NCBI GenBank assembly: GCA_965223435.1
Contig: CBDCWQ010000020.1
Coordinates: forward strand, 930,001-994,000
Direction: 5' to 3'
Source of the DNA: CBDCWQ01 sp965223435
GTDB lineage: Bacteria > Myxococcota > Kuafuiibacteriia > Kuafuiibacteriales > Kuafuiibacteriaceae
DNA: 64,000 nt
The notes under the pieces were generated by a model. That model did not search any database. It was not told the DNA's origin and saw only the letters and a list, made by a program, of their open reading frames with translations. Shown in pieces: positions 8,593 to 18,397 of this stretch (position 1 is its first letter; the number at the start of each line of letters is the position of its first letter). A program made the position numbers and the translations under genes.

Positions 8593-10185
8593 TTACCAGC
8601 GGAAGGCGGCTGCCGCAGAGCCGGAGTTTCCATGGAAGGTGGTGACCAGTTTGGGCGTCGTCTCTTCGGGCCAAAGAAGCCAAGACGCAATTCCGCTGGC
8701 AATGGCAACTGCGCCGCTTACGATGGCCACGGTGGTGAAGGTTCGGACGCGGTCGCTGGATTCTTTGGCTTCTCGTTGAAACTCGGTGTTTTTGAACTCC
8801 TGGTTTGCGTGGATCGCCAGGATCGCGGTCGTCACGCTGGTGACCGCTGTGGTCACGGCTGTGACGCCCAGGCCGACCGCCAGAGGTTTCAGGGCTTTTG
8901 ACGTGGTTTGTGCGTGGAGTCCGACCGCATCATCGCGAACGAACGGAACGCCGACGAGGCCCGCGCTGTCGACGTAGCCTTTGTAGTAGGTTCGTCCGTA
9001 AGGTGATGAGAAGAGGCCTCGTTGGTACGAGGCGGTGAGGCTGCCTTTGCCTCTGCTTTGGCGGGGCGAAAAGTCGAGGTCCCGAAAGTTGATCGCGCGA
9101 CCGCCGGGAGCGAGAACGGCTTCTTTGGCGTCGGTGCGAAGATAGGCGATGCCTTCAGAAGGCAATGCCAGCGCGGCGGTTTGGGTTTCGCTCAGGTTGG
9201 AGCCCAGGTAGCGCAATCCGTTTTCAAGTTCGATGTAAAAACGACCGATGTTCGAAGCATCCCCTACCAGAAACTGGCTGTCCGAAAGGTCATCGAGCGC
9301 CACAAGCGGTGCGTTGTGGTTGCTCGAGGGCGCGCGGGCGACGATGGTGGGCGCGGCTCGCGGATCTTCAAGGCTTCGATTGGCCGAGGCCACAAAGGCT
9401 TGAAGCTCGGTATAAGCCACCACTCGGTCATGGTTCACGTCGGCCCCCCCGAGGAGTCCAGAGACCACTTCAAAGGTGAAGACGCCGGCTTCGATTTCCG
9501 ACCACTCGTGGGCTTTTTCGTGCCCCGCGGCGGCGACCAGCACCCCGATGTTGGGATGCTTGAGGAGGGGCGTGAGCATGGTGCTCAGTTGCCTGGGGTT
9601 TGTGTTGACCCGGGTCCCTTCGATTTCGTTGTCAAAGCTGGGGCCGCGAATCCCTAGGATGGAACCCGCGCTGCAGGCATCGACAAAAACATGGGTGTAT
9701 GCCGTGGGGAGCGGCGCGAGGATCTCTTGGTAGAGTCGCTTTTGGGTGAGTCGGCCTTGATGGAGGGCCAGGAAGGGCTCTCCGTCGGGTCCGTGGGCCC
9801 CGTGGCCGCTGAACGCAAAATAGAAGACCGCATCGTGGCCGTTTTTGCGGTCGGTTTCCATCATCTTTTGGTAGCGAGCCACCGTACGTTTGAGGTTTTT
9901 GAGGGTCGGCGCTTGGGCGCGGTGTGCGTGTTGGGGGAAGCGGCGTTGGGTTTTGGTGTCCAAAAAAGTAAAGAGGGTTGTTTCGGCGCCCAGGCGCTTG
10001 AACAGCTCAAAATAGCGGATGGCGTCGTCATCCGCGTAGCGAAGCTTACTCAAACGTTCGGTGGTTTGGCTTTTGGGCACGTTGTTTTGTCCGATGGCCA
10101 TGGCGTATACCTTGGTTTTGGCCGAACCAAGGCGTGGAAGGGCCATCAAGGTGACTGCAACCAGGACAGCTTTCATGTTTCTCAT
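8593..10185 (-). CDS. caspase-like (peptidase C14) exported membrane-anchored protein
   Basis: A 530-residue protein with a signal peptide (about 1-22) and a caspase/metacaspase-type domain. The catalytic dyad is visible as H128 in FSGHGAHG and C171 in DACSAGS. An acidic KLRYADDDA motif precedes it, as is usual in these proteins. Residues about 310-430 form a beta-rich region without a family I recognise, then two hydrophobic segments (about 437-460 and 488-507) near the C-terminus suggest membrane attachment. It overlaps the preceding membrane-protein gene by four bases (ATGA) and is third in an ECF sigma operon. Cleavage targets are unknown; immunity or stress signalling is speculation. Confidence 0.85.
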   Translation of the reverse strand: MRNMKAVLVAVTLMALPRLGSAKTKVYAMAIGQNNVPKSQTTERLSKLRYADDDAIRYFELFKRLGAETTLFTFLDTKTQRRFPQHAHRAQAPTLKNLKRTVARYQKMMETDRKNGHDAVFYFAFSGHGAHGPDGEPFLALHQGRLTQKRLYQEILAPLPTAYTHVFVDACSAGSILGIRGPSFDNEIEGTRVNTNPRQLSTMLTPLLKHPNIGVLVAAAGHEKAHEWSEIEAGVFTFEVVSGLLGGADVNHDRVVAYTELQAFVASANRSLEDPRAAPTIVARAPSSNHNAPLVALDDLSDSQFLVGDASNIGRFYIELENGLRYLGSNLSETQTAALALPSEGIAYLRTDAKEAVLAPGGRAINFRDLDFSPRQSRGKGSLTASYQRGLFSSPYGRTYYKGYVDSAGLVGVPFVRDDAVGLHAQTTSKALKPLAVGLGVTAVTTAVTSVTTAILAIHANQEFKNTEFQREAKESSDRVRTFTTVAIVSGAVAIASGIASWLLWPEETTPKLVTTFHGNSGSAAAAFRW

Positions 10186-10784
10186 TCGATCACCAACGAC
10201 CTCTCTACCAGGCCTTGCGCCTCACCTGATTGGGATTGGGTTCGAATATCGTCTCGAGAGAGTGGGGTTTTTGAGAAGTAGCCGTAGACCCGATAACGCC
10301 CGGGCGTGTGCTCCGGACCCAGTTGGATGCCGGTATCCAGCAGGCCTTGTCTGCTGTGGCGTTTGAGATTGAGACCGGGCCCCTTGGCTGAGCTCGGGAA
10401 ATACCAGATCACTGTGCCATCTGGGCGCTCCGAGAAGGCCGCAAAAAAAGTATGGGCGTGGGGAGGCGTGACGTCGAAGTGCAAGCGACTCCCCTGTTTG
10501 CACGGACTGGTCTTGCCGTGTTCTTCACAAAAGACATGAAAGTTGGCGTCTTCGCCACGGGTCTGAAACGGGGGGTCAAGTGGCGTAAACAGGACAATCA
10601 TGATGGCGGTTGAGGAGACCAGGGCTCCTCCTGCCAAGGCGGCTTTGAGCCACCGACGCGGTTGTTTGTGCTCCGGCAGAGCCTCGACCACCGCTTGGAA
10701 TATGGCCTCCTTTTCGAGTCGGGAGCTTCGGTCGCGGCCCGACAGAAGCCGTGCCATCAGGTCTCTGTCCTCTTCTATCGCCAT
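10182..10784 (-). CDS. single-pass membrane protein, DUF4384-like outer domain, possible sigma regulator
   Basis: A 200-residue protein: a cytosolic N-terminal part of about 45 residues (MAIEEDRDLMARLLSG), one transmembrane helix (about 46-66), then an outer domain with PCKQGSRLHFDV and GTVIWYFPSSAKG that resembles DUF4384 domains. ATG 10784 has TGAGGAT in front; the frame is open to 10823. It lies between an ECF sigma gene and a caspase gene and overlaps the latter. Small proteins of this form beside ECF sigma genes often restrain the sigma factor, but no zinc-binding HxxxCxxC motif is present, so an anti-sigma role is only inferred. Confidence 0.7.
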   Translation of the reverse strand: MAIEEDRDLMARLLSGRDRSSRLEKEAIFQAVVEALPEHKQPRRWLKAALAGGALVSSTAIMIVLFTPLDPPFQTRGEDANFHVFCEEHGKTSPCKQGSRLHFDVTPPHAHTFFAAFSERPDGTVIWYFPSSAKGPGLNLKRHSRQGLLDTGIQLGPEHTPGRYRVYGYFSKTPLSRDDIRTQSQSGEAQGLVERSLVIE

Positions 10785-10985
10785 CGCTTGATCCTCAGGG
10801 TTTGTTATCCATATACGCCGCACCGTGGCCGCTGGGCCGTTTTTGTGATCCGAATGACACGATGGGTGAAAACGCTCGTAGCTTCGGATTTCTTTCGTGG
10901 CTGTCGCCTAAGCGTACCCTGTGTGTTCCCAATCGGTTGGTGTGCGCAAAGGTAGGGAAGTGTGGCTTCGGTGGCTCTTTCACGA

Positions 10986-11621
10986 TTAGCGCTCTATGAG
11001 GCGTTGTTTGTGTAGGTAGGCTTTGAGGCCCGATTGGGCTTTGGTCTCCAGCGTTCGGACCCGCCTTCTGGTGATGTTCATTTTTTCGGAGACTTCTCGT
11101 TGGGAGAGTTCTTCTTCAAAGCGGAGGCGAATAAACAACTTCAGTTCGTCGCTGAGCGTGCTGACATACTCGCGGGTGGCTTTCATGAGCCTTTGTAAGT
11201 GCAGCGCATCTTCGGGGTCGACTGCGGGCTCTAGGTTTGCGTCGCCCCGGCCTTCAGGGCCTTCGTCCTCCGGAAAGCTTTTTGGGTCGAGCACAAAGTC
11301 TTTGTTTTTTTTCCTCAGCCTATCGACCAAAAGGTTCTTCGCTATCCTAAAAATATAGGGCTTGTAGGGCCTCAGGCCGTCGAAAGCCATGCGCGCCGGC
11401 AAAGAGAATGCGCGGGTGAACACTTCCTGGATGATGTCGCGTTTCTCATCGGGGTTGGTGACGCCCAGGATCCGCGTCCGCGTTCCGGTGCCCATGGTAA
11501 AACCCATCCGAACCAGTCTTTCTATTTGGTCGAAGTAGGCATAATAGACTTTTTCGAGCGCCTCCGGCCTACCCTCTCTAAAAGCGTCCAGGAGGGGGCG
11601 ATTGTTTTCGAACACAGGCAT
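10986..11621 (-). CDS. ECF-type RNA polymerase sigma factor
   Basis: A 211-residue sigma-70 family protein. Region 2 is visible with KRDIIQEVFTRAF and YIFRIAKNLLVDRLRKK, and region 4 with LSDELKLFIRLRFEEELS and REVSEKMNITRRRVRTLE. It lacks region 3, as ECF factors do. A charged linker (DPKSFPEDEGPEGRGD) joins the two parts. Two genes follow on the same strand after about 200 bases: a membrane protein and a caspase-like protein. This order suggests that the sigma factor controls its own cluster. Its promoter target cannot be read from one window. Confidence 0.9.
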   Translation of the reverse strand: MPVFENNRPLLDAFREGRPEALEKVYYAYFDQIERLVRMGFTMGTGTRTRILGVTNPDEKRDIIQEVFTRAFSLPARMAFDGLRPYKPYIFRIAKNLLVDRLRKKNKDFVLDPKSFPEDEGPEGRGDANLEPAVDPEDALHLQRLMKATREYVSTLSDELKLFIRLRFEEELSQREVSEKMNITRRRVRTLETKAQSGLKAYLHKQRLIER

Positions 11622-11812
11622 TTGAAGAGGGGGTGCGATGAGAAGCTTGACGCCTTGTTATTGCCGGAGTGGGTCGGGGACGCAACGGGTGCGCCATGGG
11701 TGGTGTGTTCTCCCTAGACGTGTGCGTCGCGGCCTTGGGGGATGATGTGGGTGGCCCACCCGAGATTCGCTACACCCAGACCATCATTCCTGTCGCCGGA
11801 TGACGATATGGG

Positions 11813-14170
11813 GTGGCGAAGGTCTTACAGACCGTTCAGAATGAGAGGATCTTCTTGAAAGGGCGACCTCGGTCCGCAAGCATTCGCGGTGTGGCGGCGA
11901 TGCAGGGCTCAAAACGATCGGTGACGAAAAGACCACATTTGCCTGCCCGAGACTTTTTCATCCTCCGCGTCTTCCGGTGTCTGGGTCACTGGGCTTCCTC
12001 TGAACGGCCGCGTGGAGGCATTTTGTGTCTCATGGTGGTCGGGTTGGTTGGGTGTGCGCCGGATCCCTCTTCGCGGGTTGCATGTAGGGACCAGAGCGAC
12101 TGTTTGGACGGGTTTGTCTGCGCCGCCCAGACGTGTGTGTCTTCCACGGAAAAGGCGGCGCGGGCTCTTCGTTTTGTGGTGCAACCTGGTTTTTCGGTTG
12201 GTGTGGGGGAAGCCATTGAAGTTCAGGTCGCGGCGGTGGACGAAGAAGGCGAGCCCGCCTTGGGGTTTGAGGATTCGGTGCGTCTCGAGCTTCTGGCTCA
12301 GGGCGCGGTGGTGCCCTTTCAGGGGGTGGCGACAGCCAAGGCTGTCGCTGGCGTTGCCGTGTTTCGTGGTTTGAGCATTGCGTTTTTGGGGATGGATTAC
12401 GTTTTTCGAGCCCATGCTGGCAGCCTTGGGGAAGTGACCGGAGAACCGTTTTCGGTCACGAGCTCGGATGGGGCCAAGGTGCTGGCCTTTGTTCCGGTGC
12501 CTGCTTCGGTCACCGCGGGGGCGACGGTTCCGGGAATACAAGTGAAGGCGTTGTCCGCAAGTGGGGTGCTCGACACGCTGTCTTTGGACTCCGTGACCTT
12601 GTCATTGGGTGTGAATCCGGGGGGTTCATCGTTTACGCCCGTGGCCGCCTCATTAGTGTCCGGCGTGGCTGAATTCGAGGGCGTTTCGTTTGACCAGATT
12701 GCCTCGGGCTATCGTTTGGTGGCCAGCGCAAAGGGATACGTATCCGGGCTCAGTGCACCCATCGACGTCTTTCGGCCAGGCAAAGCCACACGGCTGACTT
12801 TCCTGGAGGACGTCGAAGACGCCCAGGCAGGCTCCATTCTCACCCCCGCGCCGGAAGTGATGGCCGTCGATGACCTGGGAACGGTCGATGTGTCCTTTGA
12901 GGGCCCGATTGAGCTGCGTCTGGACGCACCCCAAGCCGTGCTTTTGGGTGCGCGGGTCTTGTCGGCCCAGGCCGGTCGTGCGCGGTTCACCGAGCTCAGT
13001 GTTTCGCGCTCTGAAAACGACCTCTCTCTTTTTGCCTCCACGCTTGGCTTAAAAGACGGGGCCAGTCGCCCCTTCGATGCGCTGGGACGGGCTCGCTTTG
13101 TGGACGGCAACACCGGATCCGACGACCAAAACAACTGTGACGATGCGGGTCGGCCCTGCCGTACACCCTCTTACGCATTTGAAAGGATGCAATGCGGTGA
13201 AGTCGCGCTCATTCACGGGGGCGCGACCTATCAAGAACCCTGGCTCATCGAAGAGGATTGTCCAGTGGGATCGGAGCGGGTGATCGCGCCCTGGCCCGCG
13301 ACCGGCATGCCGACCGTGACCAGCTCGGTGGCGACCCCGGCCGTGACCATTCGGAGCGCGAACACGAGGCTTCAGGGCATTCAGATCCTGGGTGGAGAGG
13401 GCGACGGCATCCTGGTCAGCGGCAATCGAGGCGTGGTGGTTGAAGACTGTGTGGTGCGCGATCGCAAAATGAGGGGGATTGCGCTTTTTGATGGCTTCGA
13501 TCACATCGTGCGGCGCAACCTTGTGGAGTCGACGACCCTTTCGGGCATTTTGGTTGTGAAACCGACGCGGACGGTCCAGATTTTATCCAACCGCGTTTTT
13601 GGGAGCCTCAAATGGGGAATCAGGCTTCATGGGGGTGCGCTGGTTCAGGGCAACGACTTGGCGTTCAATGACTCGGGCATCTCAGCCAGCGCCGATGTAT
13701 CGATACTCAACAACCGGATTCACCAAAGTACGTTCCAGGGGATCTTTGTGGGTGCGGACCGTGCGCGCATCGAAAACAATACGATTCACGGAAATGCCCA
13801 GCAGGGCATTCAGTTCGGCCCCCCCGCCGAGGGGGGTGTGGTTCGGAACAATATCTTTAGCGAAAACGGTGTGGGCATCTTGACCACCCATGAAGATGGT
13901 GAACCAGAAGTCGATCACAATCTGTTTTTTGCGAGTGAAAAAGAACATTGCAAACGCGCAAACCGAGAGGACTGTACCCGGACCGAAGACGCGAACATCT
14001 TGGATGTTGACCCCTCGTATGTGGATGAGACCAGTTTCCACTTGCGCCCAGATTCCATTGCCATCGATCGAGGAGAGCCGGGCGCCGCGTGCGACCGTGA
14101 ACCTGAGCCGCGCCCTTGTCGGATCAACCTTGGGGCCTGGGGGAACACGACGAGCGCGGCGGTTCGATAG
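11813..14170 (+). CDS. lipoprotein with Ig-like repeats and right-handed beta-helix domain
   Basis: A large secreted lipoprotein. The lipobox is LMVVGLVGC, followed by a Cys-rich segment (CRDQSDCLDGFVCAAQTC) seen in many myxobacterial surface proteins. About 300 residues of beta-rich, Ig-like repeats follow, then a PbH1-type helix region from about residue 440: VDGNTGSDDQNNC, GGATYQEPW, ILNNRIHQS and IENNTIHGNAQQGI, matching NosD/pectate-lyase-like folds. A glycan or polyuronate ligand is possible. The start is uncertain: the open frame begins at GTG 11813, ATG 11900 is also in frame, and both leave a long n-region before the lipobox. It diverges from the ECF gene. Confidence 0.75.
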   Translation: MAKVLQTVQNERIFLKGRPRSASIRGVAAMQGSKRSVTKRPHLPARDFFILRVFRCLGHWASSERPRGGILCLMVVGLVGCAPDPSSRVACRDQSDCLDGFVCAAQTCVSSTEKAARALRFVVQPGFSVGVGEAIEVQVAAVDEEGEPALGFEDSVRLELLAQGAVVPFQGVATAKAVAGVAVFRGLSIAFLGMDYVFRAHAGSLGEVTGEPFSVTSSDGAKVLAFVPVPASVTAGATVPGIQVKALSASGVLDTLSLDSVTLSLGVNPGGSSFTPVAASLVSGVAEFEGVSFDQIASGYRLVASAKGYVSGLSAPIDVFRPGKATRLTFLEDVEDAQAGSILTPAPEVMAVDDLGTVDVSFEGPIELRLDAPQAVLLGARVLSAQAGRARFTELSVSRSENDLSLFASTLGLKDGASRPFDALGRARFVDGNTGSDDQNNCDDAGRPCRTPSYAFERMQCGEVALIHGGATYQEPWLIEEDCPVGSERVIAPWPATGMPTVTSSVATPAVTIRSANTRLQGIQILGGEGDGILVSGNRGVVVEDCVVRDRKMRGIALFDGFDHIVRRNLVESTTLSGILVVKPTRTVQILSNRVFGSLKWGIRLHGGALVQGNDLAFNDSGISASADVSILNNRIHQSTFQGIFVGADRARIENNTIHGNAQQGIQFGPPAEGGVVRNNIFSENGVGILTTHEDGEPEVDHNLFFASEKEHCKRANREDCTRTEDANILDVDPSYVDETSFHLRPDSIAIDRGEPGAACDREPEPRPCRINLGAWGNTTSAAVR

Positions 14171-14185
14171 CCCAAACGCCTGCGT

Positions 14186-15619
14186 TCAGGGGTCCTTGTG
14201 GCTTTTTGGGGCTGGTGGGGTGCGGTGGCTCCAAGGGCATTCGTTTTCGAGCTGCTTGGCGAGTTGAAGCAAAAACGATTCTTCTCCAAAGCGCCCCAAA
14301 AAATGCACGCCGATGGGCAAGCCTTCGTCGTTCCAGAACAGGGGCACGGACATCGCCGGGTTCCCGATGAGGTTTGCCAGGGGGGTAAAAGGCACAAAAC
14401 GCGTGGCGGTGGCGAGGGGGGCGAGGGGGTTTCCTCGGGTGCCCTGGAGGCTGCCGAGGGGGAGGGGCGGTTCTCCAAGGGTCGGGGTCAGCCAGAGGTC
14501 GTAGTCCGTGAAGAAGTCGGCCAGGCGGGCGCCCGCACGCCGCATGCACTCCACGGCCCAAAGATACGCGGTGGCCCGGATACCTTCGCCTTGCGCCTTG
14601 AGCCCCCAGGTAAAGGGTTCGAAGTCTTCTTCGGTCAACTCGGGTTTGGCTTCTTGGAGGGCTTGAACATCGCGCGCCGTTCCCGAGGCCCACAAGATCA
14701 TGAACGCCCGCAAGAGCTCGGTTTCGGGAACCGGCGGCGTGACGCGCCGCGGGGTGTGGCCAAGGCGCTCCAGGAGCCGAACACTCGTTTCGACGGCCCG
14801 TACACAGTCCGGATGAACCTCGGTGCCGTCGGGCCTTTGGGTAGAATAGGCGACGCGAAGAGATGGCGACGCGGCTTTCAACGACTGCGTGAAGCGCTCT
14901 TGGAGGGGGGGCGCACAATAGGGTGCGCCCGGACCGGGACCCTCGGTCACATCCAAAAACAAGGCGCTGTCTCGTACGCTTTTGGTCAACACGTGTTCCT
15001 CGACCAGACCGCTTAGGATCTCAAAAACCCCGGGGCCCAGCGGATTTCTCGCGCGGGTCGGCTTGAGACCGAAGATGCCGGTGCAGGATGCCGGGATGCG
15101 AATAGACCCACCACCGTCGTTTCCGTGCGCCGCGGGGACCATGCCGGCGGCGACGGCCGCGGCCGAACCCCCACTGGAGCCGCCGGCGGTTCGGGATAGA
15201 TCCCATGGATTTCGCGTGGGGCCAAAGGCCAGCGGTTCGGTGGTGGGCAACAGGCCAAACTCGCAGGTATTGGTTTTGCCCAGCACGATAAGGCCGGCGG
15301 CCTTAAAACGCTTGACGAGTTCGCTGTCCTCTTTCGGGATGTGGTCTTTGAGGGCTTTGCTGCCGCTGGCCATCGGGACCCCCGCATACGTGGCGACCAG
15401 GTCTTTCAGCAAAAAGGGCACGCCTCGAAGCGGACCCTCGGGCAGCTTTGGGTCTTGGGCGGCCTCTCGTGCTTGGTCAAACATCGGCGTAATCACCGCG
15501 TTCAGAGCGGGGTTTTGCGCCTCGATGCGTGCGATGGCTTCATCGACAAGCTCGAGGGGGCTGGCCCGCTTTTCTCGGACGTCTTGGGCTAGGGCCGTTG
15601 CGTCACCAAGCGTGGACAT
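14186..15619 (-). CDS. amidase-signature family hydrolase
   Basis: A 477-residue amidase of the Ser-cisSer-Lys type. The catalytic lysine is K72 (VPFLLKDLV), the cis-serine is in GGSSGGSAA (S148/S149), and the nucleophile is S172 in GGGSIRIPASCTG. The family includes GatA, fatty-acid amide hydrolases and nylon-type hydrolases; no gatB or gatC is adjacent, so GatA is unlikely and the substrate is unknown. ATG 15619 has GAGGT seven bases upstream. It follows ppc by nine bases and is probably in the same operon, although a functional link to PEP carboxylase is not obvious. Confidence 0.9.
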   Translation of the reverse strand: MSTLGDATALAQDVREKRASPLELVDEAIARIEAQNPALNAVITPMFDQAREAAQDPKLPEGPLRGVPFLLKDLVATYAGVPMASGSKALKDHIPKEDSELVKRFKAAGLIVLGKTNTCEFGLLPTTEPLAFGPTRNPWDLSRTAGGSSGGSAAAVAAGMVPAAHGNDGGGSIRIPASCTGIFGLKPTRARNPLGPGVFEILSGLVEEHVLTKSVRDSALFLDVTEGPGPGAPYCAPPLQERFTQSLKAASPSLRVAYSTQRPDGTEVHPDCVRAVETSVRLLERLGHTPRRVTPPVPETELLRAFMILWASGTARDVQALQEAKPELTEEDFEPFTWGLKAQGEGIRATAYLWAVECMRRAGARLADFFTDYDLWLTPTLGEPPLPLGSLQGTRGNPLAPLATATRFVPFTPLANLIGNPAMSVPLFWNDEGLPIGVHFLGRFGEESFLLQLAKQLENECPWSHRTPPAPKSHKDP

Positions 15620-15628
15620 TGCTTGACC

Positions 15629-18397
15629 TCAACCGGTGTTGCGAAGACCAAGGGCCACACCGTTTAGGGTCGTGCCGATGGCCGACGAGAGGGTCGGGTA
15701 CAAGGGGTCGTCTTCTTGAAGCGCTCGTTTTTTGCGCATCAGGCTGACTTGAAGCACCGAGAGCGGGTCCACGTAGGCGTTTCTGAGCCCGATGGCCGCC
15801 CGCAAAACTTCGTGGTTTTCGAGGAGCCGTTTCGACTTCCGGATCGCCAAAACCGCGTCCACGGTTCGTTGGTATTCGGCTTGCAGGTCGCCAAAGAGTT
15901 CGAGATCGCCGCCGAGTTTTTCGACATAGAGCCGGGCGATGCTGAGGTCAGCTTTGGCGCACACCATCTCTATCTTGCCGATGAGATCGTCGAAGAAGGG
16001 CCAGACCTCGCTCATGCGCTGAAGGATCTCGAGTCCACCCACCTGGTGGATGGCTTCGTGGAGCGCCGTGCCGGCGCCGAGCCAGCCGGGGAGCATCAGT
16101 CGGGTTTGCGTCCATCCAAAAACCCACGGGATGGCGCGAATCCCTTTCATGGTTCCGGCCCCGCGATCCCGGTACGCTGGCCGCGAACCGAAGTGCACGT
16201 TTTGGAGCTCGCGCACCGGGGTGGCGGACAAGAAGGTCCGAAAGAGGCGGTCCTCTTCGTGGACGATTCGACGAAAGACTGGAAGCGCGCTTTCCGATAG
16301 CTGGCTCATGACCTCACGAAAGCGGACTTCTTCACCCGACTGGAGTTGGGTTCGCCAGTCGGTGAAGGATGCCAAAAGCGTGCCCGTCAGCATCACCTCG
16401 AGGCTGCGTTCCGCGATGGGGAGCAGTCCGAATTTCTGAGAGATGACTTCCCCTTGCTCGGTGATCTTGATGTGGTCTTTCACGGTCCCCGGAGGGAGCG
16501 CGCTCAGGGCCCGAAACACCGGAGACCCTCCGCCGCGGCCGACCGTCCCTCCGCGCCCGTGGAACAGGGTCAGGGGAATGTTGGCTTCGTCGGATACGCG
16601 CGTTAGTTCTTCTTGGGAACGGTATAGAGCCCAGGCGGCGGGGAGCACGCCCGCATCCTTGGCCGAGTCCGAGTAGCCGAGCATGATCTCTTGGCGTCGA
16701 CCGCGCGCTTCGAGATGGCGTTTCCAGACCTCATCTTGGAAGAGGCGGCGCATGACGTCCGGTGCGTTTTCAAGGTCGGCTTGGGTTTCGAAAAGGGGCA
16801 CCACATCCAGCCGCGAAACCGGTTGCTCGCGCGTCAAGTCCACAAGGCCCGCTTCTTTGGCCAACAAGAGGACTCTCAGGAGGTCGTCAACACCCCTGGT
16901 CATAGAAATGATGTAGGTTGAGGCAGCCTGATTGCCAAACTCGTCTTGGAGCTGGCGAATGGTTCGAAACACGTCAAAGGTGCGCTGTGTTTGCTCTTCG
17001 AGAGGAATATGTTCCGAAAGGAGAGGCCTTCTACCCAAGAGCTCGGCGCGAATCGCGTCGGTGTTCCAGGGTGGAAGGTGAAGCTCCTTGGCGATGCGAT
17101 CGAGGGCCTCAGTATGGGCCTCGGAATCCTCGCGAACGTCCAGAAGGTAGCCGTGGAAGCCGACGCTTTTTACCTGGGCCAATAGGGGTAAGAACACCGT
17201 CTGGTAGGTTCGATCGGCTTTGGCGGCGAGGAGGGCTTCTTTGACGAGCTCGAGGTCTTTGAGGAAAACGTCGGAGCTTTTGTAGGCTGCGCGCAGTTGC
17301 TCTTGGCTGCCGGACATCCGGGCCGTGATTTCTTTTTGGGTCGCAATGAGGCGTCTTGCCATGTAGTTCAGCTTGAGGCGAACCGGCTCGTTTTGGGCGC
17401 GGGCGCGATAGCTGTCGTCATAGACATGGACAAGTTCATGGTCTCGCTCCAGCGAAGCCACCAGTTCGGGTGGCGGGGGAACGATGTGAGCGGATATCGA
17501 AAGGGCGTCTCGCAAGGCTTTGACCTTGCTGATGTAGTGGCCGATGACGGCGTAGGACGACCGCCGGACCGCCGAGGTGGTGACCTCGGGCGTCACAAAG
17601 GGGTTGCCGTCGCGGTCTCCCCCTACCCAGCTGCCCGGGGGAATCTGGGTGCCGACGCCGAGTGGCTCGTCGTAGACTTCTTTGAAGGCCCGCTCGACCG
17701 CATGATGGACCAACGAACTGGCATCGAGAAGGCGGTCTTCGAGGTACCAGATCACGGTGCTGAGCTCGTCGAGGACCGAAAGGCGATCGCGGCGGACTTC
17801 AGAGGTCAGCCACAAAAGCTCGATTTCTGCTTCTAAGGTTTCATCGAGGACCGCGCGCTCGACCTGTGAGGTGTTTTCGCGTTCGAGCAGGGCGCTGGCG
17901 ACCCGCGCCTGGAGGGTGAGAACCGTTCTTCGGGTGGCTTCGGTCGGATGCGCGGTCAGCACCGGCCGGATTTCGAGGGACTCGAGTCGTTTGCGCAGTT
18001 CGTCGGCGTCGACCCCCGCTTCTTTCAGTTTGGTGAAGGCCCAAAGGGGTGATGCCGGCTGCGGCCAGCCCTCGTCGCGTTGCTTGTAGCTTCGCCGGCG
18101 CCGAGCGCGGTGGACTTGCTCTGCGGTGTTGATCAGAATGAAGAACAGCGTGAACGCGCGGGCCACAGGCGTCGCGATTTCGATGGGAAAGGCGTCGACG
18201 CGGTCGAGGAGTTTGTCCAAAGAGGGGGCTGCCGCCTCTTGTCGCCTTCGGCTTCGTGAGGCCGCTCGAAGGTTTTCGACCGCGCGAAAACACGCTTCAC
18301 CCTCGAGCCTACGGATGACGGTCCCCAGTTTGGAGGCTAGCCAACGGATGTCGTCGTGGAGCGGTCGGTCTTCGGCACGAATGGCGAGTTCAGGCAT
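15629..18397 (-). CDS. ppc: phosphoenolpyruvate carboxylase
   Basis: PEPC carboxylates PEP to oxaloacetate, an anaplerotic step. The 922-residue protein is full length. Visible landmarks are H150 in TAHPTEATRR, the GGDRDGNPFVTPEVT motif, GYSDSAKDAG, R615 in FHGRGGTVGRGGG, IPWVFGWTQ, and the typical C-terminal LRNTG. A TTG one codon before ATG 18397 is also in frame; ATG is preferred. Allosteric sites were not assessed. The gene probably starts an operon with the amidase. Confidence 0.97.
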   Translation of the reverse strand: MPELAIRAEDRPLHDDIRWLASKLGTVIRRLEGEACFRAVENLRAASRSRRRQEAAAPSLDKLLDRVDAFPIEIATPVARAFTLFFILINTAEQVHRARRRRSYKQRDEGWPQPASPLWAFTKLKEAGVDADELRKRLESLEIRPVLTAHPTEATRRTVLTLQARVASALLERENTSQVERAVLDETLEAEIELLWLTSEVRRDRLSVLDELSTVIWYLEDRLLDASSLVHHAVERAFKEVYDEPLGVGTQIPPGSWVGGDRDGNPFVTPEVTTSAVRRSSYAVIGHYISKVKALRDALSISAHIVPPPPELVASLERDHELVHVYDDSYRARAQNEPVRLKLNYMARRLIATQKEITARMSGSQEQLRAAYKSSDVFLKDLELVKEALLAAKADRTYQTVFLPLLAQVKSVGFHGYLLDVREDSEAHTEALDRIAKELHLPPWNTDAIRAELLGRRPLLSEHIPLEEQTQRTFDVFRTIRQLQDEFGNQAASTYIISMTRGVDDLLRVLLLAKEAGLVDLTREQPVSRLDVVPLFETQADLENAPDVMRRLFQDEVWKRHLEARGRRQEIMLGYSDSAKDAGVLPAAWALYRSQEELTRVSDEANIPLTLFHGRGGTVGRGGGSPVFRALSALPPGTVKDHIKITEQGEVISQKFGLLPIAERSLEVMLTGTLLASFTDWRTQLQSGEEVRFREVMSQLSESALPVFRRIVHEEDRLFRTFLSATPVRELQNVHFGSRPAYRDRGAGTMKGIRAIPWVFGWTQTRLMLPGWLGAGTALHEAIHQVGGLEILQRMSEVWPFFDDLIGKIEMVCAKADLSIARLYVEKLGGDLELFGDLQAEYQRTVDAVLAIRKSKRLLENHEVLRAAIGLRNAYVDPLSVLQVSLMRKKRALQEDDPLYPTLSSAIGTTLNGVALGLRNTG

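Noticed and set aside
14124..14918. A 264-codon frame inside the amidase gene
   Set aside because: Arg/His/Pro-rich shadow of the amidase, whose Ser-Ser-Lys motifs are intact.
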